Positions 1-6,254 of a DNA stretch of 14,166 nucleotides are shown one piece after another. The first letter of the stretch is position 1, and each line of letters starts with the position of its first letter. The position numbers and the translations under genes are program-made. The stretch is from Deltaproteobacteria bacterium. Lineage in GTDB: Bacteria; Desulfobacterota; DSM-4660; Desulfatiglandales; Desulfatiglandaceae. Below the pieces are notes generated by a model. That model had not been told where the DNA came from, made no database searches, and worked only from the letters and a program-made list of their open reading frames with translations. The stretch spans positions 1 through 14,166 of the forward strand of contig DUZB01000017.1 in the NCBI GenBank assembly GCA_013349725.1, in the 5' to 3' direction.

Positions 1-1
1 C

Positions 2-100
2 AGGGACTTCTCCTTCAATCTCGGCGGCAGGTACTGGGGCAGCCGCAGCAACTCCGGCAACGGACGGGGGTTTGCGGTGCGTTCCCGAAGTGATGGATAA
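2..100 (+). CDS. C-terminal fragment of a FISUMP/FGE-like or C-type-lectin-fold protein (5' end outside window)
   Basis: The second frame is open from the window edge to TAA at 98-100, giving 32 residues that include GGRYWGSRSNSGNGRGFAVR. This Gly/Trp/Ser/Asn-rich tail, ending in a GFxVR-type strand, resembles the C-terminus of FISUMP/DUF1566 or formylglycine-generating-enzyme-like domains, which share the C-type-lectin fold. Nine of the ten codons from Tyr11 to Asn20 end in C and read TAC, GGC, AGC, CGC, AGC, AAC, TCC, GGC and AAC (the tenth is TGG). That is what AAC template codons would give after adenine-directed diversification by a diversity-generating retroelement. The gene body is missing, so the family call is tentative and the link to a retroelement is inference. 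Confidence 0.35.
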   Translation, partial: RDFSFNLGGRYWGSRSNSGNGRGFAVRSRSDG

Positions 101-101
101 T

Positions 102-126
102 TTGATCATTCGACTTTTTGATCATT
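102..126. repeat. Short direct repeat TTGATCATT x2
   Basis: TTGATCATT occurs at 102-110 and again at 118-126, a 16-bp period, just after the stop codon of the truncated upstream gene. Each copy contains the palindrome TGATCA. It could be a regulator site or debris from an insertion. Nothing in the window identifies a binding protein. Confidence 0.3.
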
Positions 127-189
127 TAAACGAGGGAGTACAGAGGGATTGTATCCCATAACGATTGATTTCAGGTGATAAACAAATAA

Positions 190-390
190 ATGTCATTTCA
201 CGAGACCAATCAGGAAACTCTAAACCTGATCATGTTTTACCATAACCACAGGCGTTATAAAAGCGGCAAGAGAGCAGGGCAAACGCCTATGGAGATATTG
301 ACCGGAAAGAAACAAGAAAAAGACTGGATTGATCTACTCTTTGAGGTCATACGAGAAAAAGATAAGTCCTTTTCTGTTTCTGCCGTATAA
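190..390 (+). pseudogene. Transposase/integrase C-terminal remnant
   Basis: This 66-codon frame contains FYHNHRRYKSGKRAGQTPME followed by ILTG. It matches the pattern YxNHRRxxxxxxxGxTPxEIL at the end of DDE transposase/integrase core domains (rve_3-like), where the last helix and tail follow the catalytic Glu. An in-frame TAA lies directly upstream at 187-189, and no DDE residues are present nearby, so only the last part of the gene survives. The apparent ATG is probably an internal Met of the ancestral protein. It cannot be assigned to one IS family from this length. It lies next to the IS21-like remnant but need not belong to it. Confidence 0.55.
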
Positions 391-463
391 TACGCACACC
401 AAGGAGACCTCTGAAGAAAGCCCGCTAAGGTGAACTGCGCTATAAATTTGCCAAAAAACCGTT

Positions 464-640
464 CGCCAAAAAGTGTAAACTACTTTTGTGCCAATTTGAA
501 GGATGCCTTTTTATTTTTATAATTTTCTGCGCCTGTCTACGTCCCAAAGCTATTATCTTATCTGCTGTATCCCGGGAGCTTGGCATATCCAGGAACACCG
601 TCTACAAATAGCTAAAAGAGACACGAAAGGATCGATAGAC
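464..640 (+). mobile_element. Remnant of an IS21-like insertion sequence end with IstA-type helix-turn-helix scrap
   Basis: An AAAAAGTGTAAACTACTTT repeat (468-486) is followed about 60 bp later by a short open stretch at 546-608. This reads AVSRELGISRNTVYK in its middle and is then interrupted by TAG at 609-611, continuing in frame as LKETRKDR. The motif matches the N-terminal helix-turn-helix of IS21-type transposases (IstA), usually ARELGISRNTVRKYLR. No catalytic domain and no istB gene follow; the next gene begins in the opposite direction at 671. IS21 elements carry repeated sequences at their ends, and two relatives of this repeat occur at 2118-2136 and 2301-2314. The family call is moderate, but that this is IS debris is likely. 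Confidence 0.5.
468..486 (+). repeat. IS-end-like repeat, copy 1
   Basis: AAAAAGTGTAAACTACTTT is an exact 19-bp match to the reverse complement of 2118-2136. Looser similarity continues for about 25 bp, including a shared GAAGGATGC (about 499-507 here, on the minus strand near 2098-2106 there). The two copies are in inverted orientation and bracket the TetR/nitroreductase gene. Confidence 0.7.
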
Positions 641-670
641 AGGGGACCCATCCCTTTAGAGTTGCCCCTA

Positions 671-2050
671 TCAGCGATACTCTATCAGCGTTTTGCTTTC
701 ATGACGACGGCGACGTGTCTGCCCGCCGGCCCTGAATCCGAGCGCCACAAGGACGGCCACTTCATATTCTTTTTTGTCAATCTTAAGTATGGTTTCCACC
801 TTGTCCTTTTCAAATCCTTCCATGGGACAGGAATCAATACCCATGGATGCAGCAGCAGTCATGATATTGGCAAGTGCGATATAACATTGCTTGGCGCACC
901 AGGCATAGGCGCTCATCCTGGGGAACACTTCTGTTTCCATGTGCCGTTTGTACCGGTCAATATAGGCAAGGGTGGCATCTTCCGGTAGTTCCCTTCTTAA
1001 GAAATTTGCCTTCACATAGTCATTTGACGGCGCCACAAGAGATGGTCTTGCCAGGATCACAATCACATGGCTGGCATCGGTGATCTGGGCCTGATCCCAG
1101 CAGACCGGCCGAAGCTGTTCTCTGATCTCTTTGGATTCAAGGACAAGAAATTTCCATGCTTCCATACCAAATGAGCTGGGAGACAGACAGGCGGCTTCAA
1201 GTATAATGCCCAGCTTTTTATGAGGAATTTTCTTTTCAGGGTCGAATTTTTTACAGGCATGGCGAAATTTTAAGGCATCAATAACCGCGTTCATATGGTT
1301 CTCCTCTATCTCATCAATGAGTTTTATCAAACTCATACATTGGTCTTTCAGCTTCTTATGCTGTTCCTTCTTGGTCTCCGGTTCCCTTTCGATTGCGTTC
1401 TCTGGTGTAATTGTGTTTGTCATCTCTTGTTTATTGCCTTTGAGATACCCCCTCTCAAGCAGGCTCACAAAATGGTCGGCGATCTGATCAGGAGTAAAAG
1501 CGTTGTGCCCGGGTTTATACCATTTGTATACCCAGTTACACATTCCTATTATGGCAAAGGCCTGCAGCTTTGGGTCGGTCTTCTTAAAGAGGCCTTGTAA
1601 TATCCCTTCCTCAATGATTTCTTCTACAATTTGGGTGTACTTCCTTTTTTCTCTGAGAATTTTCCTGAATTCCTTTTCGGGCAACTGATTTTCTTCGGTG
1701 AAAAAAACAGAGAACATGGAAATCGACTGAATAATGATCCCCTTGATATGATTTTGGATAATAAGCCTCAATCTCACATCGGGCGGGAGATCTTTCCCGG
1801 CAATCTTATCAGTGTTTCTGAAGATGTTTTCCAATGCCTGGATGTAGATCCTCGATAGGAGTTTTTCTTTGCTGGATACGTAATGATACAGAGCCGCTTT
1901 CGTAATTCCCAGTTCCTTTGATACATCATCGAGGGTAGTGGACCGGTACCCCTTTCTGTGAAAAAGCCCTGCGGCGGTGGCCGTGATCTTCTGTATTCTC
2001 AGGCTCTTATCCAAGCCACGAAAACCCGATTCATTGACCTTGGTTTCCAT
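671..2050 (-). CDS. TetR-family regulator fused in frame to NfsB-type nitroreductase
   Basis: A single 459-residue frame encodes two proteins' worth of domains. Residues about 17-63 form a TetR helix-turn-helix (TTLDDVSKELGITKAALYHY). Residues about 65-205 are an all-helical ligand domain ending in GMCNWVYKWY, a tail resembling KstR2-like regulators of acyl-CoA catabolism. Residues about 210-252 are a charged, coiled-coil-prone linker. Residues 253-459 are an FMN-dependent NAD(P)H nitroreductase, with RHACKKFDP for the FMN-phosphate region, SPSSFGMEAWKFLV, and a C-terminal GIDSCPMEGF segment as in NfsB/YfkO types. The ATG at 2050 has AGGGGAG seven bases upstream. Met253 (codon at 1294-1292) has its own AGAGGAG six bases upstream, so a free nitroreductase may also be made. 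The gene points away from the mutase locus and may control it; that is inference. Confidence 0.85.
   Translation of the reverse strand: METKVNESGFRGLDKSLRIQKITATAAGLFHRKGYRSTTLDDVSKELGITKAALYHYVSSKEKLLSRIYIQALENIFRNTDKIAGKDLPPDVRLRLIIQNHIKGIIIQSISMFSVFFTEENQLPEKEFRKILREKRKYTQIVEEIIEEGILQGLFKKTDPKLQAFAIIGMCNWVYKWYKPGHNAFTPDQIADHFVSLLERGYLKGNKQEMTNTITPENAIEREPETKKEQHKKLKDQCMSLIKLIDEIEENHMNAVIDALKFRHACKKFDPEKKIPHKKLGIILEAACLSPSSFGMEAWKFLVLESKEIREQLRPVCWDQAQITDASHVIVILARPSLVAPSNDYVKANFLRRELPEDATLAYIDRYKRHMETEVFPRMSAYAWCAKQCYIALANIMTAAASMGIDSCPMEGFEKDKVETILKIDKKEYEVAVLVALGFRAGGQTRRRRHESKTLIEYR
1295..1307 (-). promoter_or_regulatory. Internal ribosome binding site for a separate nitroreductase product
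   Basis: On the minus strand AGAGGAG (1307-1301) sits six bases before the ATG encoding Met253 of the fused ORF (1294-1292). This is a better site than chance would usually give inside coding sequence, and it falls exactly at the regulator/enzyme boundary. It suggests that the ORF was once two genes, or still gives a full-length fusion plus a free enzyme of 207 residues. Confidence 0.6.
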
Positions 2051-2117
2051 CTATTGACTCCCCTCTTTTTAAATCCACAGGTTACACGGATTTTCCAGCA
2101 TCCTTCATTAAAGCCGG

Positions 2118-2136
2118 AAAGTAGTTTACACTTTTT
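2118..2136 (-). repeat. IS-end-like repeat, copy 2 (inverted relative to copy 1)
   Basis: The reverse complement reads AAAAAGTGTAAACTACTTT, identical over 19 bp to 468-486. It lies about 70 bp upstream of the TetR start codon and so probably within the leader or promoter of that gene. With copy 1 it forms an inverted pair 1.65 kb apart. Confidence 0.7.
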
Positions 2137-2155
2137 TGCTCTCGTGTTTTGTTTG

Positions 2156-2243
2156 GGAAACTTGAAACCTGAAACTTGAAATTGGGAAGAACATGAGGTT
2201 TTGAACGCGTTATCTAATTTCCAGTTTCGAGTTTCCAGTTTCG
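2156..2243. repeat. Long imperfect hairpin built of GAAACTTGAAAC-type repeats
   Basis: The left arm 2156-2183 (GGAAACTTGAAACCTGAAAC onward) pairs with 2216-2243 at 23 of 28 positions around a 32-nt spacer. Each arm is itself an array of near-identical units (GAAACTTGAAAC/GAAACCTGAAAC). Short arrays of this type are common intergenic repeats in deltaproteobacterial genomes, as I recall. A related CAGGTTTCAGGTGTCAG stretch lies at about 7471-7503. Confidence 0.65.
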
Positions 2244-2300
2244 GCATCCAATTCTCACCTTCGGAATCCTATCTGCAAATCGTTAATGCACTTCATTTCG

Positions 2301-2337
2301 AAAAAAGTGTAAACCGAGAAATGAAAGATGCCGATTG
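2301..2337 (+). repeat. IS-end-like repeat, partial copy 3
   Basis: AAAAAAGTGTAAAC (2301-2314) matches the start of copies 1 and 2. It is followed, after a divergent stretch, by GAAAGATGCC near 2323-2332, comparable to GAAGGATGCC in copy 1. It is a weaker member of the same repeat family and marks a second insertion-related scar upstream of the decayed mutase. Confidence 0.5.
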
Positions 2338-2345
2338 TTCAACTT

Positions 2346-2365
2346 ATTTGTCCAAAATGACAAAT
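2346..2365. promoter_or_regulatory. Perfect 7-bp inverted repeat (operator-like)
   Basis: ATTTGTC (2346-2352) and GACAAAT (2359-2365) are exact inverted repeats around a 6-base spacer, 14 bp upstream of a TTGACA box. The size and spacing suit a dimeric regulator. The window does not show which protein would bind. Confidence 0.4.
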
Positions 2366-2378
2366 TTCAAAATTCCCC

Positions 2379-2407
2379 TTGACAAGAAAACATGGGCGCT
2401 GTTAAGT
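2379..2407 (+). promoter_or_regulatory. Candidate sigma-70 promoter upstream of the mutase/MeaB remnant
   Basis: TTGACA at 2379-2384 is a perfect -35 box. At 17 bp spacing, TTAAGT (2402-2407) is a poor -10 box. It faces the mutase remnant, whose start codon is about 140 bp downstream, and an operator-like repeat follows at once, as expected for a repressible promoter. Confidence 0.4.
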
Positions 2408-2410
2408 TTG

Positions 2411-2445
2411 TAACTAAACAGTCATTAAAACTATCTGAACAGTTA
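2411..2445. promoter_or_regulatory. TetR-type operator candidate
   Basis: TAACTaaaCAG (2411-2421) and CTGaacAGTTA (2435-2445) form an imperfect inverted repeat (8 of 11 positions) directly downstream of the promoter candidate. On the minus strand the element also reads as two ACTGTTyAG direct repeats. Such a site is plausible for the TetR-family protein encoded at 671-2050. The assignment is inference from proximity and form. Confidence 0.4.
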
Positions 2446-2549
2446 GTAACATGTTTCAATCTGATTGTAAAGAGTAAATCGTTCCTGAATCAGCCTTGAC
2501 GTGACTCACACACGATATAGGGTCGTGACAGGGAGAATGGGAGGACGAA

Positions 2550-3365
2550 ATGTGCGAGACAAATGAGAAGGCGGCGCAAAAAACTCAAGAAGGGAATTGG
2601 TTCGCCAGCGGATACCCATGCGCGGCTGAAGTACCTTTCACAACAAGGAGGCTCGGGACTCAACACAATTGCCGATGTGACGTATGAGATGGGGCTTGAT
2701 GCAGACCATCCGTGGGCTGTGGATGAGGTAGGCTTGACCGGGGTCATATCACCTCCATCAAGGATATGCAGACACTGACTAAAGACATTCCCTTAGACAA
2801 GGTGAGCTGGTCTTTGATTACTGCGTCTACTGCAGCGTCCGTAACCATGGCCCAGTACGTGGCAGTAGCGCAAGATGCGGGTTACGATGTCGGCATCTTA
2901 CGCGGCTCTATTCAGAATGATCCGATTCACTTCAGGTACTGTGGTTTCCGGCGCCTGCGGGCCCTGAGGACCCAGCAGATCCTGGCCTATGAGACCGGCC
3001 TCACAAATGTGGCCGACCCCTTGGGCGGTTCTTATTACATAGAGAATCTGACCGACAGAATGGAAGAGGAAAGCCTTCATGTGATGAAACAGGTGAGGGA
3101 TGTGGGGGGCATGGAAGAGGCGATCCGTACTGAATGGTTAGACCGGCAATTTGAATCCGAGGCCGTCAAACGACAGAAAGAGCTGGATAGTGGAGAGAAA
3201 TTAATTGTTGGGGTGAATGTGTTCACAACGGAGCAGGAAAAAACAACCCCTTTGGGGGTGCAAAGGGTCTCTTCAAACTCGGCAAAACAGCAGGTCGCGG
3301 AAGTTAAAGAGCTAAAACGTACCAGAGATATGGACCGACTGAATGACGCCATCAAACGATTGCGG
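2550..3365 (+). pseudogene. Decayed B12-dependent acyl-CoA mutase large subunit
   Basis: The ancestral start is ATG at 2550, preceded by GGGAGG (2539-2544). The first codons (MCETNEKAAQK) run in one frame. Around 2585-2605 roughly 85 codons of the usual N-terminal domain are missing and the frame changes into THARLKYLSQQGGSGLN and GLDADHPWAVDEVGLTGV. At about 2745 one base is lost, and the next frame continues ITSIKDMQTL through RGSIQNDPIHF. A second deletion near 2940-2960 removes some 170 codons, including the catalytic Tyr-His segment. The text resumes at ALRTQQILAYETG and the DPLGGSYY motif and ends near residue 540 of a normal mutase. It differs clearly from the intact paralogue downstream (for example GLNTIADVTYEMG against GINGVFDYPTLRG), so it is not a recent duplicate. 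It cannot be catalytic. Confidence 0.85.
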
Positions 3366-4025
3366 GACGATGGCGTCTATATCCGCAGTATGGCCTCCAG
3401 GGGATATCTTGGAGGTCTTTCCAGAGCCACATACGATGTGATCCGTATCATGGAGGCCATGGGGAATGAGGTTGTTATTGTAGAGACCTTGGGCGCGGGC
3501 CAGGACGAGGTTGACGTGATACATATCGCCCACACATGCTTGGTGGTGGTTACGCCGGGAATGGGTGATGATATCCAGGCCATGAAGGCGGGAATCATGG
3601 AGATCGCAGACATCATTGTGCTCAACAAGGCAGATCTGGACGGGGCAAACACATCTCTTCGTCATCTGCAGGGAGCCTTGGCAGCGGGATCTTTTGAGGA
3701 AGGAGAATGGATGCCCCGTGTCGTGCGGACTGTTTCTGCAGCTGATAAACCGGAGAATCTCCAAGGTATATAGGGACTTACCACAACAATAGCAGAACAT
3801 CAGACCTATTTGCGGAAGACCAGTGCAATAGATCAGGTAAAATATAACAGAGTGGAGCAGGAACTGGGGCTTATCTTCAAGGATGAACTCCAGAAGATTA
3901 TTTTCAAGGGTCTCAAAGGGACCGGCAAGAAAAGGGAATATATTGATAGCATCATTGAACAAAGGAATGACCCCTATTCAGTGGTTGAAGAGGTGCTGAA
4001 TACTTATCTACTCCCAGGGGAATGA
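3366..4025 (+). pseudogene. Decayed MeaB/ArgK-type GTPase chaperone, joined to the mutase remnant
   Basis: From about 3366 the open frame switches without a stop from mutase C-terminus to the middle of a MeaB-type G-protein: DDGVYIRSMASRG, then VVIVETLGAGQ (switch II/G3 region) and NKAD (G4). MeaB proteins protect and reload adenosylcobalamin mutases. The first hundred or so residues, including the Walker A P-loop, are gone, as are the end of the mutase and any small subunit between them. An in-frame TAG (3771-3773) interrupts the C-terminal part. The same frame then runs through GLTTTIAEHQTYLRK and the MeaB-like dimerisation tail (RNDPYSVVEEVL) to TGA at 4023-4025. The absent P-loop makes GTPase activity impossible. 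Confidence 0.85.
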
Positions 4026-4084
4026 GATCAAATGAACAACCAAAAAGATACGGAAACCATCGAGAGCTTTAGAAAGGTAAAAAG

Positions 4085-5767
4085 ATGTCATCACTGTTTA
4101 ATAATAATGCTATTGAAAAAATAGCCCGCGAAAAGGATCAATGGCAAGAAAAAGTTTACCAAACTGCAGAAAAGGGTGAGAAGGTCTTTGAGACTCTTTC
4201 AGGATTCCCTATTAAACCTTTATACACCCCCGTTGATACAGCCCATATGGATTATCTCAATGACTTAGGCTTTCCCGGCCGGGCGCCTTATGTTCGGGGT
4301 GTTCATCCGACAATGTACCGGGGCCGGACCTGGACTTTGAGGCAGCTGGCAGGCTTTGGTCCCCCTGAGGAGACAAACAAGAGGTATAAATTTCTTCTCA
4401 GGGAAGGGGCCACAGGTATAAACGGGGTGTTTGATTATCCCACCCTCCGGGGATTTGATTCCACAGACCCTTTCGCCCGGGCCGACGCCGGCAGAGGCGG
4501 GGTAGCCATCGACACCATAGAAGATATGCGTATACTTTTTGATGGGATACCCATAGATAAGATCAGCTGTTCCTTGGTCACGTGCCAGCCCATCTGCAAC
4601 ATCAGCGTTCAATCCATGTATTTCGCCAATGCCCAGATGCGGAATGTCCCACTCGATAAACTGACCGGGACAAGCCAAAATGACTTTTTGATGGAGACGG
4701 TCATTACGGTCGCACCGGAGCTTTTGCCTCCTAAATTTTCCTTTAAATTGAGCTGCGATGCCATTGAGTACTGCACGAAGCATGTTCCGCGTTGGAACCC
4801 CATAAGCTTTGCCGGCTATAATTATCGAGAATCCGGGTGTTCAGCGGCCCAGGAGGTCGCCTTTGTTATTGCCAATGCAACCGCCTGCTCCGAGGAGTTG
4901 ATCCGAAGGGGACTTGAAGTAGACAGCTTCGCCCCCCGTCTCAGCTTTTTCCTCTCTGCGCACAGTGATTTTTTTGAGGAGATTGCCAAATACCGCGCTG
5001 CCAGAAGGATCTGGTTTCGCATCATGAAGGAGCGCTTTGGGGCAAAAAACCCGCGTTCTTTGACGTTGAGGTTTCATGTCCAGACAGCAGGGGTCGCCCT
5101 GACCGCTCAACAACCTCTGAATAACATATCGAGGGCCGCCTACCATGCCCTGTCGGCAGTACTTGGAGGAGCCCAGTCGGTTCATATTGATGGATATGAT
5201 GAGGCCTTATGCACACCGACCGAGCTTTCCTCCCTCACGGCCCTCAGAACCAGCCAGATCCTGCAATTGGAAACAAGGGTGACGCACACCATCGATCCAT
5301 TGGGGGGCTCTTATTTTGTAGAAACCTTGACCAACAAAGTGGAGGAAGAGACCCTCAGGCTTTTGGGAGAAATAGAGGGGATGGGAGGGATTGTCAAGGC
5401 AGCGGAAACCGGATGGATACATCGCGAGATCTCCAATTCGGCATATGCATACCAACAGGCAATCGAGTCGGGGAAGATGCCGATTGTGGGGGTAAACTGT
5501 TACCAGATGGAAGATGAAGAGCTTCCCGTGGAGCTTTTTGAAGTGCCCGAAACCCTTCAGATCCAGGAACAGAAGCTCAGGAAAATCAAGAATGAACGGA
5601 ATGGGACCCATGTGCGGGAAGCGCTGGATGCCGTTGCCCGCTGCTGTGAGAAAGACGGAAATCTCATGGAGGTTATTGTAGAATCCGTCAAGTCCAGGGT
5701 TACCCAAGGGGAGATCTCACATGTCCTCAAGGGTTCTTACGGCACATGGGATCCCCCGCTTTTCTAA
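4085..5767 (+). CDS. Adenosylcobalamin-dependent acyl-CoA mutase, large (substrate-binding) subunit, unusual active site
   Basis: At 560 residues this matches the separate large subunits of isobutyryl-CoA and 2-hydroxyisobutyryl-CoA mutases, which catalyse 1,2 carbon-skeleton rearrangements of acyl-CoAs. Visible landmarks are HPTMYRGRTWTLRQLAGFG (about 74-92), GTSQND (195-200), FAPRLSFF (282-289), the TIM-barrel RFHVQTAG segment, DPLGGSYFVETLT (404-416) and the C-terminal GTWDPPLF. By alignment from memory with P. shermanii mutase, Tyr89 is Leu88, Arg207 is Lys221 and catalytic His244 is Asn246 (in GYNYRESG). HCM's Asp117 is Val115. None of the known substrate signatures fits. AAGG lies seven bases before the start. 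The small subunit follows 30 bp downstream, so the two form one operon and one enzyme. The family is certain and the substrate unknown. Confidence 0.93.
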   Translation: MSSLFNNNAIEKIAREKDQWQEKVYQTAEKGEKVFETLSGFPIKPLYTPVDTAHMDYLNDLGFPGRAPYVRGVHPTMYRGRTWTLRQLAGFGPPEETNKRYKFLLREGATGINGVFDYPTLRGFDSTDPFARADAGRGGVAIDTIEDMRILFDGIPIDKISCSLVTCQPICNISVQSMYFANAQMRNVPLDKLTGTSQNDFLMETVITVAPELLPPKFSFKLSCDAIEYCTKHVPRWNPISFAGYNYRESGCSAAQEVAFVIANATACSEELIRRGLEVDSFAPRLSFFLSAHSDFFEEIAKYRAARRIWFRIMKERFGAKNPRSLTLRFHVQTAGVALTAQQPLNNISRAAYHALSAVLGGAQSVHIDGYDEALCTPTELSSLTALRTSQILQLETRVTHTIDPLGGSYFVETLTNKVEEETLRLLGEIEGMGGIVKAAETGWIHREISNSAYAYQQAIESGKMPIVGVNCYQMEDEELPVELFEVPETLQIQEQKLRKIKNERNGTHVREALDAVARCCEKDGNLMEVIVESVKSRVTQGEISHVLKGSYGTWDPPLF

Positions 5768-5797
5768 ACCTATTAGATGATTGAAGAGAAGGTCCTT

Positions 5798-6184
5798 ATG
5801 AAAAAGAGAATCAGGATAGTGGTGGCTCGTCTCGGCATGGATGCACACTGGAGAGGGAGTATCGTTGTGGCGCGCGCCCTGCGCGATGCGGGGATGGAAG
5901 TTATTTATTTAGGCAATCAAATGCCTGAAACCATTGTTGAAACAGCAATACAGGAGGATGCAGATGTGGTTGGTTTGAGCACCCTCTCCGGTAATCATAT
6001 GGTATTGGCGCCAGAGGTGGTTCGAGTTTTCAGAGAAAAGGGAATGGATGGCACTACAGTGATCCTTGGGGGCGCCATACCTCCGGACGATGTCCCAAAG
6101 CTTAAAAAGGCAGGCATCGCAGAGGTCTTTGGACCGGGGACACCTCTAAAAAAAATCATCGCCTTTGTATCCGGGCTCAATTGA
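5798..6184 (+). CDS. Cobalamin-binding small subunit of the acyl-CoA mutase
   Basis: This is a compact B12-binding Rossmann domain of 128 residues. It contains the base-off signature DxHxxG as MDAHWRG near the N-terminus, the LSTLSGNH segment contacting the corrin and nucleotide tail, and the GGAIPPDD and FGPGT motifs. The DxHxxG His replaces dimethylbenzimidazole as the lower cobalt ligand. I chose ATG 5798 because GAAGAGAAGG ends five bases before it. An in-frame ATG at 5777 would add seven residues but has no convincing ribosome binding site. It is the partner of the large subunit 30 bp upstream. Together they equal a full-length mutase split into two chains. No intact MeaB chaperone is present in the window. 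Confidence 0.93.
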   Translation: MKKRIRIVVARLGMDAHWRGSIVVARALRDAGMEVIYLGNQMPETIVETAIQEDADVVGLSTLSGNHMVLAPEVVRVFREKGMDGTTVILGGAIPPDDVPKLKKAGIAEVFGPGTPLKKIIAFVSGLN

Positions 6185-6224
6185 GTCAAGATTGCCAGGC
6201 AACCATCAATTGCCAGGTGTGAAG

Positions 6225-6254
6225 ATGATTGATTCCCAGACACAGGAAATATGA
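6225..6254 (+). other. Nine-codon leader reading frame overlapping the M24 gene start (ATGA)
   Basis: ATG at 6225 has AGG seven bases upstream and encodes MIDSQTQEI before TGA at 6252-6254. This TGA overlaps the M24 start codon at 6251 as ATGA. The M24 gene has only AGGA three bases before its ATG, too close for good initiation, so re-initiation after this minifrore-length frame is a plausible start mechanism. This is an inference from spacing, and the short frame may be accidental. Confidence 0.25.

Noticed and set aside
3771..3773. In-frame TAG in the MeaB remnant as pyrrolysine
   Set aside because: The surrounding gene already has large deletions and lacks its P-loop, TAG ends the response regulator normally at 9791-9793, and MeaB is not a pyrrolysine protein family as far as I know. 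A nonsense mutation explains it.
3312..3962. 216-codon minus-strand frame opposite the MeaB remnant
   Set aside because: Composition is low-information and it matches no family that I recognise. The plus strand here carries clear MeaB motifs.
4032..4124. 30-codon frame MNNQKDTETIESFRKVK... overlapping the mutase start
   Set aside because: It is too short, is in another frame than the mutase, and has no recognisable domain. Its first residues faintly resemble a mutase N-terminus, so it may be a scrap of the decayed locus.
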